Positions 1 through 8,477 of a DNA stretch of 64,000 nucleotides are shown in pieces. The translations under genes were made by a program, and so were the position numbers. Source of the DNA: Azonexus sp. R2A61 (GTDB lineage: Bacteria > Pseudomonadota > Gammaproteobacteria > Burkholderiales > Rhodocyclaceae); contig NZ_JACBFO010000003.1 of the NCBI RefSeq assembly GCF_021401135.1, positions 653,485 through 717,484 of the forward strand. The letters are read 5' to 3'. The notes under the pieces were generated by a model, which was given only the letters and a program-made list of their open reading frames with translations, ran no database searches and was not told the DNA's origin. Position 1 is the first letter of the stretch. Every line of letters starts with the position of its first letter.

Positions 1-128
1 GCACGCCAGGCCTGCCAGCGCCGGCGATCCGCTTCGCTGGCCTCGCCGGAGGAAAGCAGGACAAACCAGCGAGCGGCTTCATGCAGGATTTCCGGGCCGG
101 GCTCGGCCGTGCGGCAGGCCGGGCTCAT
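1..128 (-). CDS. fecR: FecR-type anti-sigma regulator, N-terminal fragment
   Basis: Start of a FecR-family regulator that runs off the left edge of the window; only about 42 codons are visible. FecR proteins sit in the inner membrane, hold the partner FecI sigma factor in the cytoplasm and relay the signal from a TonB-dependent receptor. The visible part matches the cytoplasmic DUF4880 segment, with EAARWFVLLSSGEAS followed by an R/W-rich stretch as in the other four FecR genes here. Its ATG overlaps the stop of the upstream sigma gene (ATGA), the same translational coupling seen at 9527 and 16626. Truncated by the window, not by mutation. Confidence 0.8.
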   Translation of the reverse strand, partial: MSPACRTAEPGPEILHEAARWFVLLSSGEASEADRRRWQAWR

Positions 129-619
129 GGCCGCTCGATCTGCATGCAATGGGTGATCGCCTGCAGCATGTACTTCTTGACCATGCTGAGCGAGACGCCG
201 AGTCGGCCGGCAATGTCGGCATAAGTCAGCCCTTCGAGCTGCGACAGCAGGAAGGCGCTGCGTACCCGGGCCGGCAGGCCGTCGAGCAGGGCATCGATCT
301 GCAGCAGGGCTTCGAGTACCAGCGCCCGCGCCTCCGGGCTCGGCGCCAAGCTTTCCGGCTGCGCCGCCAAGGCTTCGCAGTAGGCCCGCTCGAGGTCCTG
401 CCGCCGGAGGTGGTTGACCATCACGCCATGCGCTACCGTGCGCAGCCAGGCGCGCGGTTCGCGGATTTCATCGAGCTTCGGTGTGCTCAGTACGCGCAGG
501 AAAGTATCGTGGGCGAGATCCGCGGCGCGGTGCGTGCAGCCGAGCTTGCGCCGCAACCAGCCGTGCAGCCAGGAATGGTGATCGGTATAGAGTTCGGCAA
601 CGGGGTGGATGGCAGACAC
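125..619 (-). CDS. fecI: ECF sigma factor, FecI family (module A)
   Basis: Extracytoplasmic-function sigma factor of about 164 residues, expected to direct RNA polymerase to an iron-uptake receptor gene when released by FecR. Region 2 is seen in ADLAHDTFLRVL and the region 4 helix-turn-helix in GLTYADIAGRLGVSLSMVKKY. The GTG at 619 is preferred over the upstream TTG at 634. It has a GGAG six bases upstream, and the paralogue at 17114 has ATG in the equivalent position (both begin M-S-A). It is coupled to fecR through an ATGA overlap. A terminator hairpin (738-770) separates it from the receptor gene of the next module. Confidence 0.9.
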   Translation of the reverse strand: MSAIHPVAELYTDHHSWLHGWLRRKLGCTHRAADLAHDTFLRVLSTPKLDEIREPRAWLRTVAHGVMVNHLRRQDLERAYCEALAAQPESLAPSPEARALVLEALLQIDALLDGLPARVRSAFLLSQLEGLTYADIAGRLGVSLSMVKKYMLQAITHCMQIERP

Positions 620-670
620 GGGCGACTCCGGCAAGGACGAGACCGCTGGCTGGCTACCTGGAGGTTGGCT

Positions 671-700
671 GGCTATCGAGAATTGTTCTCATTTTCTCGT
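671..700 (-). promoter_or_regulatory. Fur-box-like operator in the fecI module A promoter
   Basis: The block contains GAGAATTGTTCTC (678-690), a perfect 5-3-5 palindrome resembling a Fur site, beside the GGCTGGCTA repeat found upstream of every fecI copy here. The position 60-80 bases before the start codon fits iron repression. Fur binding is inferred, not shown. Confidence 0.6.
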
Positions 701-737
701 TATGTGGGGCTTGCCGTCAATCGCAGCGCGCGGTGCG

Positions 738-770
738 TTTTTGCGGTCGACCGGGCGTCGACCGCAAAAA
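738..770 (-). terminator. Rho-independent terminator after the module B receptor
   Basis: Perfect 14-base inverted repeat (738-751 and 757-770) around a 5-base loop. The stem reads TTTTTGCGGTCGAC, so both strands end in a T run and it could work in both directions. It lies just past the receptor stop at 775. Confidence 0.75.
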
Positions 771-774
771 TGGG

Positions 775-3180
775 TCACCAGCGATAGCTGATGCTGCCGA
801 TCACTTTGCGTGGCTCGCCGTAGAAACAACCGTAGGTGCAGCTGGCGATGTAGGTTCTGTCGGTCAGGTTGGTGACGTTCAGCGCGAATTTCCACGGACC
901 GGTCCGATAGCTGGCCATGGCGTCGATCAGGGTGAAGCCGGGAACGGTGACGGTCGTTCCTTGTGCCTGGCCGAGCGATTCGTCGAGATAGCGAAGGCCG
1001 GCGCCAAGCTTGACGCCGGCCAGCCCGAATGCGTCCAGCGTGTAGTCGCCCCAGAGCGAGACCTGGTTGTAAGGCGTCGAATTGGAACGTTGTCCTTCCA
1101 GCTGCGGCTGCAGCGGGCTGGCCTTGAGGGTGCGGGCGTCGGTATAGGCGTAGGCGGCGATCAGATTGCCATGGCGGCCAAGCCGGGTGCGCGCTTCCAG
1201 TTCGAAACCGCGCGAGCGGATCCGGCCGGCCTGGATCGAGTAATTGCTGTTGGCGGGATCGGCAACGGTCACGTTGTCCTGAGTCAATTGGTAGATTGCC
1301 GCTGAAATCAGCGTATCCGAGCCCTTGGGCTGGTAGCGCACCCCGGCTTCGTATTGCTGCCCGGTGGTCGGTTTGAAGCGATTGCCCAGACGATCCTTGC
1401 CGTCGGTCGGCTCGAAGGATTCGCTGAAGCTCACGAAGGGGGCCAATCCGTTGTCCGCCAGGTAGACCAGGCCGGCACGCCCGGTGAAAGCTTGGCTTTT
1501 CTCGTTGTCCACCGTCTTGTCATCCGTGAAGAAAGCTTTTTCGTCGTAGCGCACGTAGTCCTGGCGCCCGCCCAGCAGGACGACCCACCGATCGGCGATC
1601 TTCACCTGCTCCTGGGCGTAGATGCCCAGGCGTTTCATCTTGCTTCTCCACGAGAACGGGGCTGGCGTGGCACTGCCGAGCGCCTTGCCGTAGACCGGGG
1701 CGTAGTAGTCCAGATTGTCCGCGTCGCGGTTGTAGCGTTCGGACTCGTGTTCCGGCAGCGCATAGTCGATACCGATCAAGGCGGTGTGCTGGAACAAGCC
1801 GTGCGTCGCCTGGTACTGCAACGAACTGTCGGTGGCGATGGCCGATGAGCGGTCCCAGCGATCCTGGGCGCCGCGGTAGGCCGTCGAGCGCTGGTCGCTG
1901 CTCAGCCCCCAGCCCCAGACATAGTTGTATTCGTTTTGCGCGTGGTAGTAGCGCAGGCTGTGCCGGAGCTTCCATTGCGCGTTGAAGGCATGCTCGAAAA
2001 GATAACCGACGGAATAGCGTTCGAGCTTGAATTTATCGTAGCCGGGTTCGCCGGTGAACCGCGTGCGCGAAATCCGGCCGTTGACGTTGTTCAGTACCGT
2101 GCCCTCGGCCGGCAAGCCGTCGACATAGACCGTATGGTCTTTCTGGTAGTCGGCCAGCAGGGTCAGCGAGGTATCGGCATCGGGTTGCCATTTGAGTGCC
2201 GGCGCGATGTAGGTCCGGTTGTCGGGGACATGGTCGATCGCGGTGTCGCTGTCGCGTTTCAGGAAGGTCAGGCGGTACGACCAGTCGCCCTGGCGGTCCA
2301 GCGCGCCAGCGAAATCGCCGGAAACCTGCTTGCGATCGAAGCTGCCCAGTTCGGCATTGAGTTCGCGCAGCGTCTCGGTGCTCGGGCGTTTGCTCACGGT
2401 GTTGATCAGCCCGCCGGGCGCCGCCGATCCATAGAGCACCGATGCAGCGCCCTTGAGCAGTTCGATGCGTTCAAGGCCGTAGGGCTCCTGCTGGCCGTTG
2501 TAGTAATTGACGACGTACAGGCGGCCGTCGCGGAAGATGCTGCTGTTACCGGTTTTGAAACCGCGCAGGAAGAAGGCGTCGCTGGTCCGGTCCTGGCCTT
2601 CGACGCGGTTGACGCCAGCGACGTAGCCAAACGCGTCCTGCAGGCTTTGCGATTTCAGTGTCTCGATTTCTTCGGCGCCGATGATGGTGATCGATTGCGG
2701 CGTCTCGACGATCGGCGTGTCGGTCTTGGTCGCCGTGGCGCTGCGCCTGGCCGCGTAGCCGTCGAGCGCCCCCCAGGCGTTTTCCCGCTGGGCGTCTGCC
2801 GTCACCGTCAACGGCGCCAGCGTTGCCTCTCCCGGGAACGATGCCGGTGCCTTGCGCAAGGTGTAGGTGCCGGTATCGCTTCTGACCAGTTCCAGCCCGC
2901 TGCCGCTCAGGGCCGCATGCAGCGCCTGTTCCGGCGACAGCCGGCCGCGCACCGGTGCTGCCTGACGATTGCCGACCAGGGTGCTGTCCACCGTCAGGGC
3001 CAGACCGGCGTCGCGGCCGATCCGGTTCAGCGTCGTGGCCAGCGGGGCGGCGGGAAGGTCGTACGACTGGAGGGCGCCGGTCTGGCCGTGGGCCGTCGGG
3101 AGTATGGCGCCGTTGAGCGCCAGCAGCAGGCTCAGGGCGAGCGGACGCAGGAAGACGGTGGCGGGGCGGCAACGAGGCAT
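775..3180 (-). CDS. TonB-dependent siderophore receptor, transducer type (module B)
   Basis: Outer-membrane receptor of about 801 residues, taking up a ferric siderophore with TonB energy and signalling to FecR. An N-terminal signal peptide (basic start, then a leucine-rich core ending near AHG) precedes an STN signalling domain (about 35-105), a plug domain with VETPQSITIIGAEEIE, and a 22-strand barrel ending in aromatic RW. The end has a paired-Cys segment (ASCTYGCFYGEPRKV) like that of FhuA/FoxA-type hydroxamate receptors, so a hydroxamate ligand is likely but not certain. The ATG at 3180 is chosen because AAGGAG lies eight bases upstream and the signal peptide starts there; a longer frame reaches 3303. 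It follows the fecI/fecR pair at 3267-4791. Confidence 0.9.
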   Translation of the reverse strand: MPRCRPATVFLRPLALSLLLALNGAILPTAHGQTGALQSYDLPAAPLATTLNRIGRDAGLALTVDSTLVGNRQAAPVRGRLSPEQALHAALSGSGLELVRSDTGTYTLRKAPASFPGEATLAPLTVTADAQRENAWGALDGYAARRSATATKTDTPIVETPQSITIIGAEEIETLKSQSLQDAFGYVAGVNRVEGQDRTSDAFFLRGFKTGNSSIFRDGRLYVVNYYNGQQEPYGLERIELLKGAASVLYGSAAPGGLINTVSKRPSTETLRELNAELGSFDRKQVSGDFAGALDRQGDWSYRLTFLKRDSDTAIDHVPDNRTYIAPALKWQPDADTSLTLLADYQKDHTVYVDGLPAEGTVLNNVNGRISRTRFTGEPGYDKFKLERYSVGYLFEHAFNAQWKLRHSLRYYHAQNEYNYVWGWGLSSDQRSTAYRGAQDRWDRSSAIATDSSLQYQATHGLFQHTALIGIDYALPEHESERYNRDADNLDYYAPVYGKALGSATPAPFSWRSKMKRLGIYAQEQVKIADRWVVLLGGRQDYVRYDEKAFFTDDKTVDNEKSQAFTGRAGLVYLADNGLAPFVSFSESFEPTDGKDRLGNRFKPTTGQQYEAGVRYQPKGSDTLISAAIYQLTQDNVTVADPANSNYSIQAGRIRSRGFELEARTRLGRHGNLIAAYAYTDARTLKASPLQPQLEGQRSNSTPYNQVSLWGDYTLDAFGLAGVKLGAGLRYLDESLGQAQGTTVTVPGFTLIDAMASYRTGPWKFALNVTNLTDRTYIASCTYGCFYGEPRKVIGSISYRW

Positions 3181-3266
3181 GGGCAAACTCCTTGAATGGG
3201 GAAATGAATGACGCTTCCCTGTTTGCCGAACCACTTCCGGAAAGTGATAGGCCTGCCGCGAAAAAA

Positions 3267-4265
3267 TCAGGGCCCGGGTTTTCCTTCGATGCGGACCAGC
3301 CAATCGCCATGTTTGACGACGCGCACCGGCAGCGAAGCGGCGAGCGCCGCCAGGGCGCGTTCGCCGTCGTCGAGCGGCAGCGTGCCGGTGACGCGCAGGT
3401 CGGCGATCTCCGGCGCCACGTGCAGCAGGCCGGGCCGGTAGCGCGCCAGTCGGGCGACGACGGTGGCGAGCGGTGCGCCGTCGAGCACCAGCATGCCATC
3501 CAGCCAGGCATCGGCACCCGTATCGGCGGCCGGTAGGCGGTAGGGCTCATCGGTGGCGATTCGCCACTGCTGGCCGGCGTCGACCCGGCGCTCGGCCGGG
3601 CATGGACTGGCCCGGTCGGTCGGGCAAGGCGCCGGACGCACGAGCACGGCGGATTCGGTGACGGAAAGCTCGGTCGTATCCGCTTCATGGCGGACAACGA
3701 AGCGCGTGCCGAGGGCATGCAGGCTGCCTTGTGCGGTCAACACCACGAACGGCCGAGTTTCCGCCGGATCGCCATGGGCGGTTTGAACGTGGATTTCCCC
3801 CTCGCGCAGGCGGATGGCGCGGGTTTTTTCGTCGAAATCGAGGTCGACCGCAGTACGGGCGTTGAGCACGATGACGGTATTGTCCGGCAGCGTGAAGGTT
3901 CGCCGTTCGCCGGTTCCGGTACGGTAATCGGCGAGCAGGCCGGCGACCGGCTGGAAACGGTCGAGTACGGCGGCACCCAGGCCGAGCGCCATGCACAGGG
4001 TCAGCGGGACGGCCGCCGTTTTCCACACGGCCTTGCGCCGCGGTTTCGTCAACGTCCGGCGGATGCAAGCCTGGGCCGGCAGATCGGATAGTTCGGCGTC
4101 GATGCGGCACAGTTGCCGCCATGCCCGGGCGTGCTCGGGATGCGCCGCCAGCCAGGCTGCGTGGGCCGTGCGCTCGGTATCTTCGGCGTCGTCCAGGCGC
4201 AATTGCCAGGCGATGGCCTCGTCGAGCACGCGCCGGGAAACCGGCGTGTCGTCGTGCGGTTTCAT
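3267..4265 (-). CDS. fecR: FecR-family anti-sigma/signal transducer (module B)
   Basis: Inner-membrane regulator of about 332 residues. It has a cytoplasmic DUF4880 domain (sigma binding), one membrane helix (about 85-110, VPLTLCMALGLGAAVL), a periplasmic FecR domain (YRTGTGERRTFTLPDNT through ALGTRFVV) and a C-terminal segment that would contact the receptor STN domain. The ATG at 4265 lies four bases past the sigma stop; a longer in-frame extension to 4352 would run into the sigma gene and is rejected. It acts between the sigma gene upstream and the receptor at 775-3180. Confidence 0.88.
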   Translation of the reverse strand: MKPHDDTPVSRRVLDEAIAWQLRLDDAEDTERTAHAAWLAAHPEHARAWRQLCRIDAELSDLPAQACIRRTLTKPRRKAVWKTAAVPLTLCMALGLGAAVLDRFQPVAGLLADYRTGTGERRTFTLPDNTVIVLNARTAVDLDFDEKTRAIRLREGEIHVQTAHGDPAETRPFVVLTAQGSLHALGTRFVVRHEADTTELSVTESAVLVRPAPCPTDRASPCPAERRVDAGQQWRIATDEPYRLPAADTGADAWLDGMLVLDGAPLATVVARLARYRPGLLHVAPEIADLRVTGTLPLDDGERALAALAASLPVRVVKHGDWLVRIEGKPGP

Positions 4266-4269
4266 CGGA

Positions 4270-4791
4270 TCAGGCGGCAGGGCCGTAGCGCAGTTCGTAG
4301 CACTGGCGCGCCACGGCGGCCAGGTACTGGCGCACGCGCGGCACCGAAACACCGAGCGAGGCAGCGATCTCGCCGTGCGTCAGGCCGTCCAGCCGGCTGT
4401 ACAGCCAGGCGCTGCGCGCTTTGGCGGACAGGCCGTCGAGCAGACGGTCCACTTCCATCAGCGCTTCCAGCGCCAGTTGCCGTTGTTCGGGTGATGGCGC
4501 CGCACTTTCAGGCTCGGCGGCTAGCGACGCCAGGTAGGCCCGTTCCAGTTCGCGCCGGCGGAACTGGTCGACGACCAGACCGCGTGCAATGGTGGTCAGG
4601 TAGGCGCGCGGTTCACGCAAGTCGGCCAGCCTGTCCTGCCGGCTGCCGAGAATGCGCAGGAAGGTGTCGTGGGCGAGATCCGCCGCCTGCTGCCGGCAAC
4701 CGAGCTTATGGCGCAGCCAGCCGAGCAGCCAGTGATGGTGGTCGGCATAGAGTTCAGCGACGGGATGGGCAACGGGGTGGGTGGCAGACAC
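4270..4791 (-). CDS. fecI: ECF sigma factor, FecI family (module B)
   Basis: ECF sigma factor of 173 residues. Region 2 motif ADLAHDTFLRIL; region 4 helix-turn-helix GLTHGEIAASLGVSVPRVRQY. The start is GTG with GGAG six bases upstream. Relative to its paralogues it has a short duplication near the N terminus (HPVAHPVAELY). Probably controls the receptor at 775-3180 together with its FecR partner directly downstream. Confidence 0.9.
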   Translation of the reverse strand: MSATHPVAHPVAELYADHHHWLLGWLRHKLGCRQQAADLAHDTFLRILGSRQDRLADLREPRAYLTTIARGLVVDQFRRRELERAYLASLAAEPESAAPSPEQRQLALEALMEVDRLLDGLSAKARSAWLYSRLDGLTHGEIAASLGVSVPRVRQYLAAVARQCYELRYGPAA

Positions 4792-4845
4792 GGGCGACTC
4801 CGGCTATGACGAGACCGTTGGCTGGCTACCCGGAGGATGGCTGGC

Positions 4846-4868
4846 TATCGAGAATTGTTCTTATTTTC
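4846..4868 (-). promoter_or_regulatory. Fur-box-like operator, fecI module B promoter
   Basis: AGAATTGTTCT palindrome (4851-4861) with flanking GGCTGGCTATCG. About 115 bases around it (4787-4903) are almost identical to 10020-10136 upstream of module C, so the two promoters were duplicated recently or homogenised. Confidence 0.6.
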
Positions 4869-4924
4869 GGGTCGACCGCAGGCTGGCGTCAAATCCTGAT
4901 TCGATGCAGTGCCGACATTGTCAG

Positions 4925-6133
4925 TCAGGAAGGCTTGCTTGCGCGCATTCGACGTGCCCGCCGCTTCTTCCACCACAGGTAGATGCCGGTGACCGACAGC
5001 ATGGCGACGATCATCCCGATCGCCGTCGCTGCGAGGCGGTAAGGCATTCCCCAGAGATGGGCGAGATGCAGCGTCAGCAGCCAGGTGCTGACGGTATCGC
5101 CACCGGCAGCGCCGGTCGGGAGGAAAACGCCGAGTTGGCGACCGTCGTTGGCGTCGAAGACGACCGTGGTGTTGCCACGTTTTTCGTTGACGTCCAGTTG
5201 GCTGCGCACGCGGTAATGGAAGCTCGCACTCCGCGGGTCGTAACGCAGGCTGCTTTCTTCGTGGACGATGAAACCGCGCGTCCGGCTTTCGGCCGCCATC
5301 AGTTGCCGCGCGCGTGCCAGTGCCGCCGGCCAGGCCAGTCCCGGTTGCGGCTGTGCCCGTGGGAGGCGCGGCGCCAGCGTTCTCGGTTCCGCTTGATGAT
5401 CGAACAGCGAATTCATGACTGGCGTATAGACCTCCGGCAGGTTGAAGGCGACACTGCTCCAGGCGAAGACGAAGAGTAGTGCCCATGGCCACAGCCCGCC
5501 GGCACGATGGAGGTCGTAATGGCGTTTGTAGCTGCCGGCCTGCCAGCGCAGCTTCCAGGCCGGTCCCCAGCGGCGCAGCCAGTTGCGCCAGCCGGCATTG
5601 GCCGGGCGTCGGGCGGGGGCCGGAAAGGTCAGCCAGGCCCCGGCGAAGCAGTCGATTGTCCAAAGCAGCGCGACGATACCGAGCAGCAGCTTGCCCGTCT
5701 TGCCCAGGGCGAGCGAGCGATGCAGTTCGTACAGGAACGGCGCCAGATTGTGGATGCCTTCGCCGATCTCCCCGTGGTGGCGGGCGCCGAGCAGTTTGCC
5801 GGTGTAACGGTCGACGAAGACCGTGTCGACCGCGAGCGGTTTTCCGTCGCTGGCTTGCAGCCAGAAGACGGCCGCGCGGTCCGCTCGGCCGTGCAAGGTC
5901 AAATAATGGATGCTGGCTTGCGGATAGTGTTCGAGCACCGCAGCCCGCAACTGCAGCGGGTCGAGCGGCGCCTGCCCGTCGCTCGGCGGGACGATCCGCA
6001 GCCAGCCGGGATTGACCGCCGCATCGATCTCTTCGTACCAGACCAGCAGGCTGCCGGTCAGCCCGGCGACGACCAGAAACAGGGCCATCGTCAGGCCGAC
6101 GACCCGGTGCAGGACGACGATCGACCGCCGCAT
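4925..6133 (-). CDS. PepSY-associated TM protein, siderophore-linked (module C)
   Basis: Inner-membrane protein of 402 residues in the PepSY_TM family. It starts with a membrane helix typical of the family (LHRVVGLTMALFLVVAGLTG) followed by LVWYEEID, and has further helices near 190-215 and 235-255 and at the C terminus (VTGIYLWWKKRRARR). These proteins are repeatedly found beside TonB-dependent siderophore receptors. A role in reducing or releasing iron from the siderophore at the inner membrane has been proposed for the family, but its exact activity is not settled. It starts six bases past the receptor stop at 6139, so the two are co-transcribed. Confidence 0.85.
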   Translation of the reverse strand: MRRSIVVLHRVVGLTMALFLVVAGLTGSLLVWYEEIDAAVNPGWLRIVPPSDGQAPLDPLQLRAAVLEHYPQASIHYLTLHGRADRAAVFWLQASDGKPLAVDTVFVDRYTGKLLGARHHGEIGEGIHNLAPFLYELHRSLALGKTGKLLLGIVALLWTIDCFAGAWLTFPAPARRPANAGWRNWLRRWGPAWKLRWQAGSYKRHYDLHRAGGLWPWALLFVFAWSSVAFNLPEVYTPVMNSLFDHQAEPRTLAPRLPRAQPQPGLAWPAALARARQLMAAESRTRGFIVHEESSLRYDPRSASFHYRVRSQLDVNEKRGNTTVVFDANDGRQLGVFLPTGAAGGDTVSTWLLTLHLAHLWGMPYRLAATAIGMIVAMLSVTGIYLWWKKRRARRMRASKPS

Positions 6134-6138
6134 CGGGA

Positions 6139-8385
6139 TCAGAAGCGGGCGCTCAGGCCGATCCGGAATTCGCGTCCCGGTTCGCGCGAGCCGACGACGC
6201 CGGCGAAGCCCGGAATGTGCTGGAAGTCCTCGGTGGTCGCGTGGTCGAGATAGTCCTTGTCGAACAGATTCCTGATGCTGATGCTGAGCGTGTAGTCGTC
6301 GCGGCCGGTCGGACGCCAGCGGGCATAGACGTCATGCACGCCGTAGCCCGGCTTGTCGACCCGGCCGACGCTGGTCCATTGGTCGTCGATACCGCGCACG
6401 AAACGCCCCTGCCAACCCATGTCGACCCGCTCGCTCATCGCGTAATCCGCGCTGGCGGTGACCGTGTTGCCCTGGCTGATGCCGAGGCCGTTGTGGGCAT
6501 AGCCGTTGGGGACCTCGTCGTTCAGCGTGAGCAAATTGCGGTGGTAGTTGATGGCCAGGCTGAGGCGCTGCCAGCGGTAACCGGCATGCAGCAGGAAGCC
6601 GCGTGAGCGGAGTTCGCCGACGTTTTCGTAACGGCTCGGGTTACCGAGCGGGTCCAGAATGGCATTGTCGATCCGGGTGTCGTACACCTTGCCGCCGAAG
6701 CGCAGGTGATCGTCGTTTTCGTATTCGAAGCCGAGCTCCGACGAGCGCGCCTTCTCGGCCTTCAGTCCGGGTGCGTTGGTTGCCACCGACATCTTGAAGG
6801 CATCCATGTTGCCCGGCCCGCGCAGCGAACGCGAATGGCCGGCGAGCAGCAGCAGTTCCGGGGTCAGCGCGTAACTGAAGCCGATGTTCGGGCTGTAGCC
6901 GCTGGCGGTCAGCCGGCTGCCGCTGTCGTCGACCACTTCGTAGCGGTCGTGGCGGACGCCGACGTCCATGTGCAGCGGTTCGGCCAACTGGATGCGATCC
7001 TGGACGAAGAAACCCTGTACCTTGCCGTGGCCGTTCTCTTCGTGCGGGTTGGCCAGCGAGCCGGCGTTGACCTTGTCCCGGCGGTAGTCGGTGCCATAGG
7101 TCAGGCGATGGTTGGCGAAACTGCTGGTATTGCGCAGGTCGAAGCCGGTCGATTCCATCTGGGCGAGATAGACGCCCCAGCGGCCGATCACGTTCTGCTG
7201 GAAGTCGGTGTTCGTCCGGTAGACGTTGCCGGCCAGGTCAATCAGCGGATTCTCCGATTTCCAGGTGTAGCCGGCATTCCAGGTCTTGCGCTCGCTGCGC
7301 ATCGGGTAGGCCGGATTCCATGCGCTGCGCACCCATTGCGGACGCTGGTTGCGCATGCCTTGGTTGTCGTGCCGGTCGTAGGTCAGGCGGAGGGTCTGTT
7401 CGCGCGTCAGTTTGCCGACGATCTTGAAGAAGCTCGATTCCTGTTCGGAGCCCGTGCTATAGACCTGCTTGCCGCCGCCATCCTTGTAGTCGCTCTGATC
7501 GAGGCGGGTCAGCGAAGCCATGCCCGACCAATTGTCGCCGAGGCGGCCGAAGAGCGTGGTGTGCGCCTTGTAGCCTTCGGCGTTGCTGGTGTATTCCCCC
7601 TTGACCAGGGCACCGGCCCGTTCTCCCTGGCGCAGCATTTCCTCCGGGTCCTTGGTGATGAAGCGGACGGCGCCGCCGAGCGCACCGGGGCCGGCCGTGG
7701 CGTCGACGACGCCGGGCATGATCTCGACCCGGCTGATCAACTCCGGTTCGAGCTGCAGCCGGCCGGCATGGTGAAAGCCGCGGTTGCCCTGGACCGTGCC
7801 GTCGATTGAGACGCTGACCAGGGTGTCCTCGATGCCGCGCACGAAGATCTTCTGGGCGATGCCGTGGCCGCCGCCGACCGCGACTTCCGGCTGGCCGGCG
7901 AAGATGTCCTCGAGGTCGTTGGCGGCATAACGTTGCAGCGTCTTGGCATTGACCCGGCCCGGCGTTGCGGCGCTGCCGGCGAGGCCGGCGGTGACCCGGA
8001 CCGGCGCCAGGGTTGCTTCGCCACTGGTGGGTGCCGGGATCGCGCGGCGCAGCCCGTACTTGCCGCTGGCATCGCGGAAGCCTTCGAGGCCGCTGCCGTC
8101 GAGCAGACGGTCGAGGCCTTCCTGTGGGGTGTAGGTGCCGCGCAGTCCGGCGCTGTTCAGGCCGCTCACCAGCTCGCTGGGGAAGGCGAGCAGGATGCCG
8201 GCTTCACGGCCGAAGCGATTGAGCGCGTTTTCCAGCGAACCGGGGCCGATGTCGTATTTCTTGTGGGTGCTTGCCGCACTGCTGGCGGTGCCGTCGGCAT
8301 GGGCCGCCGGTGCCAGCGCGGTGCTCGTCATGAGGGCGACGGCAACGCCAAGCAGCGTGCGGCGGAAGGGATGGTCTTGAGTCAT
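6139..8385 (-). CDS. TonB-dependent receptor, transducer type (module C)
   Basis: Outer-membrane receptor of about 748 residues with signal peptide, STN signalling domain (about 40-110, KYDIGPGSLENALNRFG), plug domain with RGIEDTLVSVSIDGT and VEIMPG, and a barrel ending in RIGLSARF. Its plug and C-terminal sequences differ from the three siderophore-type receptors in this window, lacking the YG-PR tail. The ligand is therefore unassigned; heme and catecholate receptors are both possible. The ATG at 8385 has AAGGA six bases upstream, and ten extra in-frame codons reach 8415. It is followed directly by a PepSY membrane protein. Confidence 0.88.
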   Translation of the reverse strand: MTQDHPFRRTLLGVAVALMTSTALAPAAHADGTASSAASTHKKYDIGPGSLENALNRFGREAGILLAFPSELVSGLNSAGLRGTYTPQEGLDRLLDGSGLEGFRDASGKYGLRRAIPAPTSGEATLAPVRVTAGLAGSAATPGRVNAKTLQRYAANDLEDIFAGQPEVAVGGGHGIAQKIFVRGIEDTLVSVSIDGTVQGNRGFHHAGRLQLEPELISRVEIMPGVVDATAGPGALGGAVRFITKDPEEMLRQGERAGALVKGEYTSNAEGYKAHTTLFGRLGDNWSGMASLTRLDQSDYKDGGGKQVYSTGSEQESSFFKIVGKLTREQTLRLTYDRHDNQGMRNQRPQWVRSAWNPAYPMRSERKTWNAGYTWKSENPLIDLAGNVYRTNTDFQQNVIGRWGVYLAQMESTGFDLRNTSSFANHRLTYGTDYRRDKVNAGSLANPHEENGHGKVQGFFVQDRIQLAEPLHMDVGVRHDRYEVVDDSGSRLTASGYSPNIGFSYALTPELLLLAGHSRSLRGPGNMDAFKMSVATNAPGLKAEKARSSELGFEYENDDHLRFGGKVYDTRIDNAILDPLGNPSRYENVGELRSRGFLLHAGYRWQRLSLAINYHRNLLTLNDEVPNGYAHNGLGISQGNTVTASADYAMSERVDMGWQGRFVRGIDDQWTSVGRVDKPGYGVHDVYARWRPTGRDDYTLSISIRNLFDKDYLDHATTEDFQHIPGFAGVVGSREPGREFRIGLSARF

Positions 8386-8477
8386 GATCGAATCCTTGAA
8401 TGGGGTGGCAAGCATCGAGGCTTACCCTCCATGTCTCTTCAGATCCGCAAACAGCTCAGCCCGGCGAAAATATTTTT

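Noticed and set aside
1936..3195. Long open frame on the plus strand opposite the module B receptor (about 419 codons)
   Set aside because: GC-rich antisense shadow of a clear TonB receptor. The product has no natural domain pattern; similar shadows lie opposite the other receptors (13344-15467, 17201-19642).
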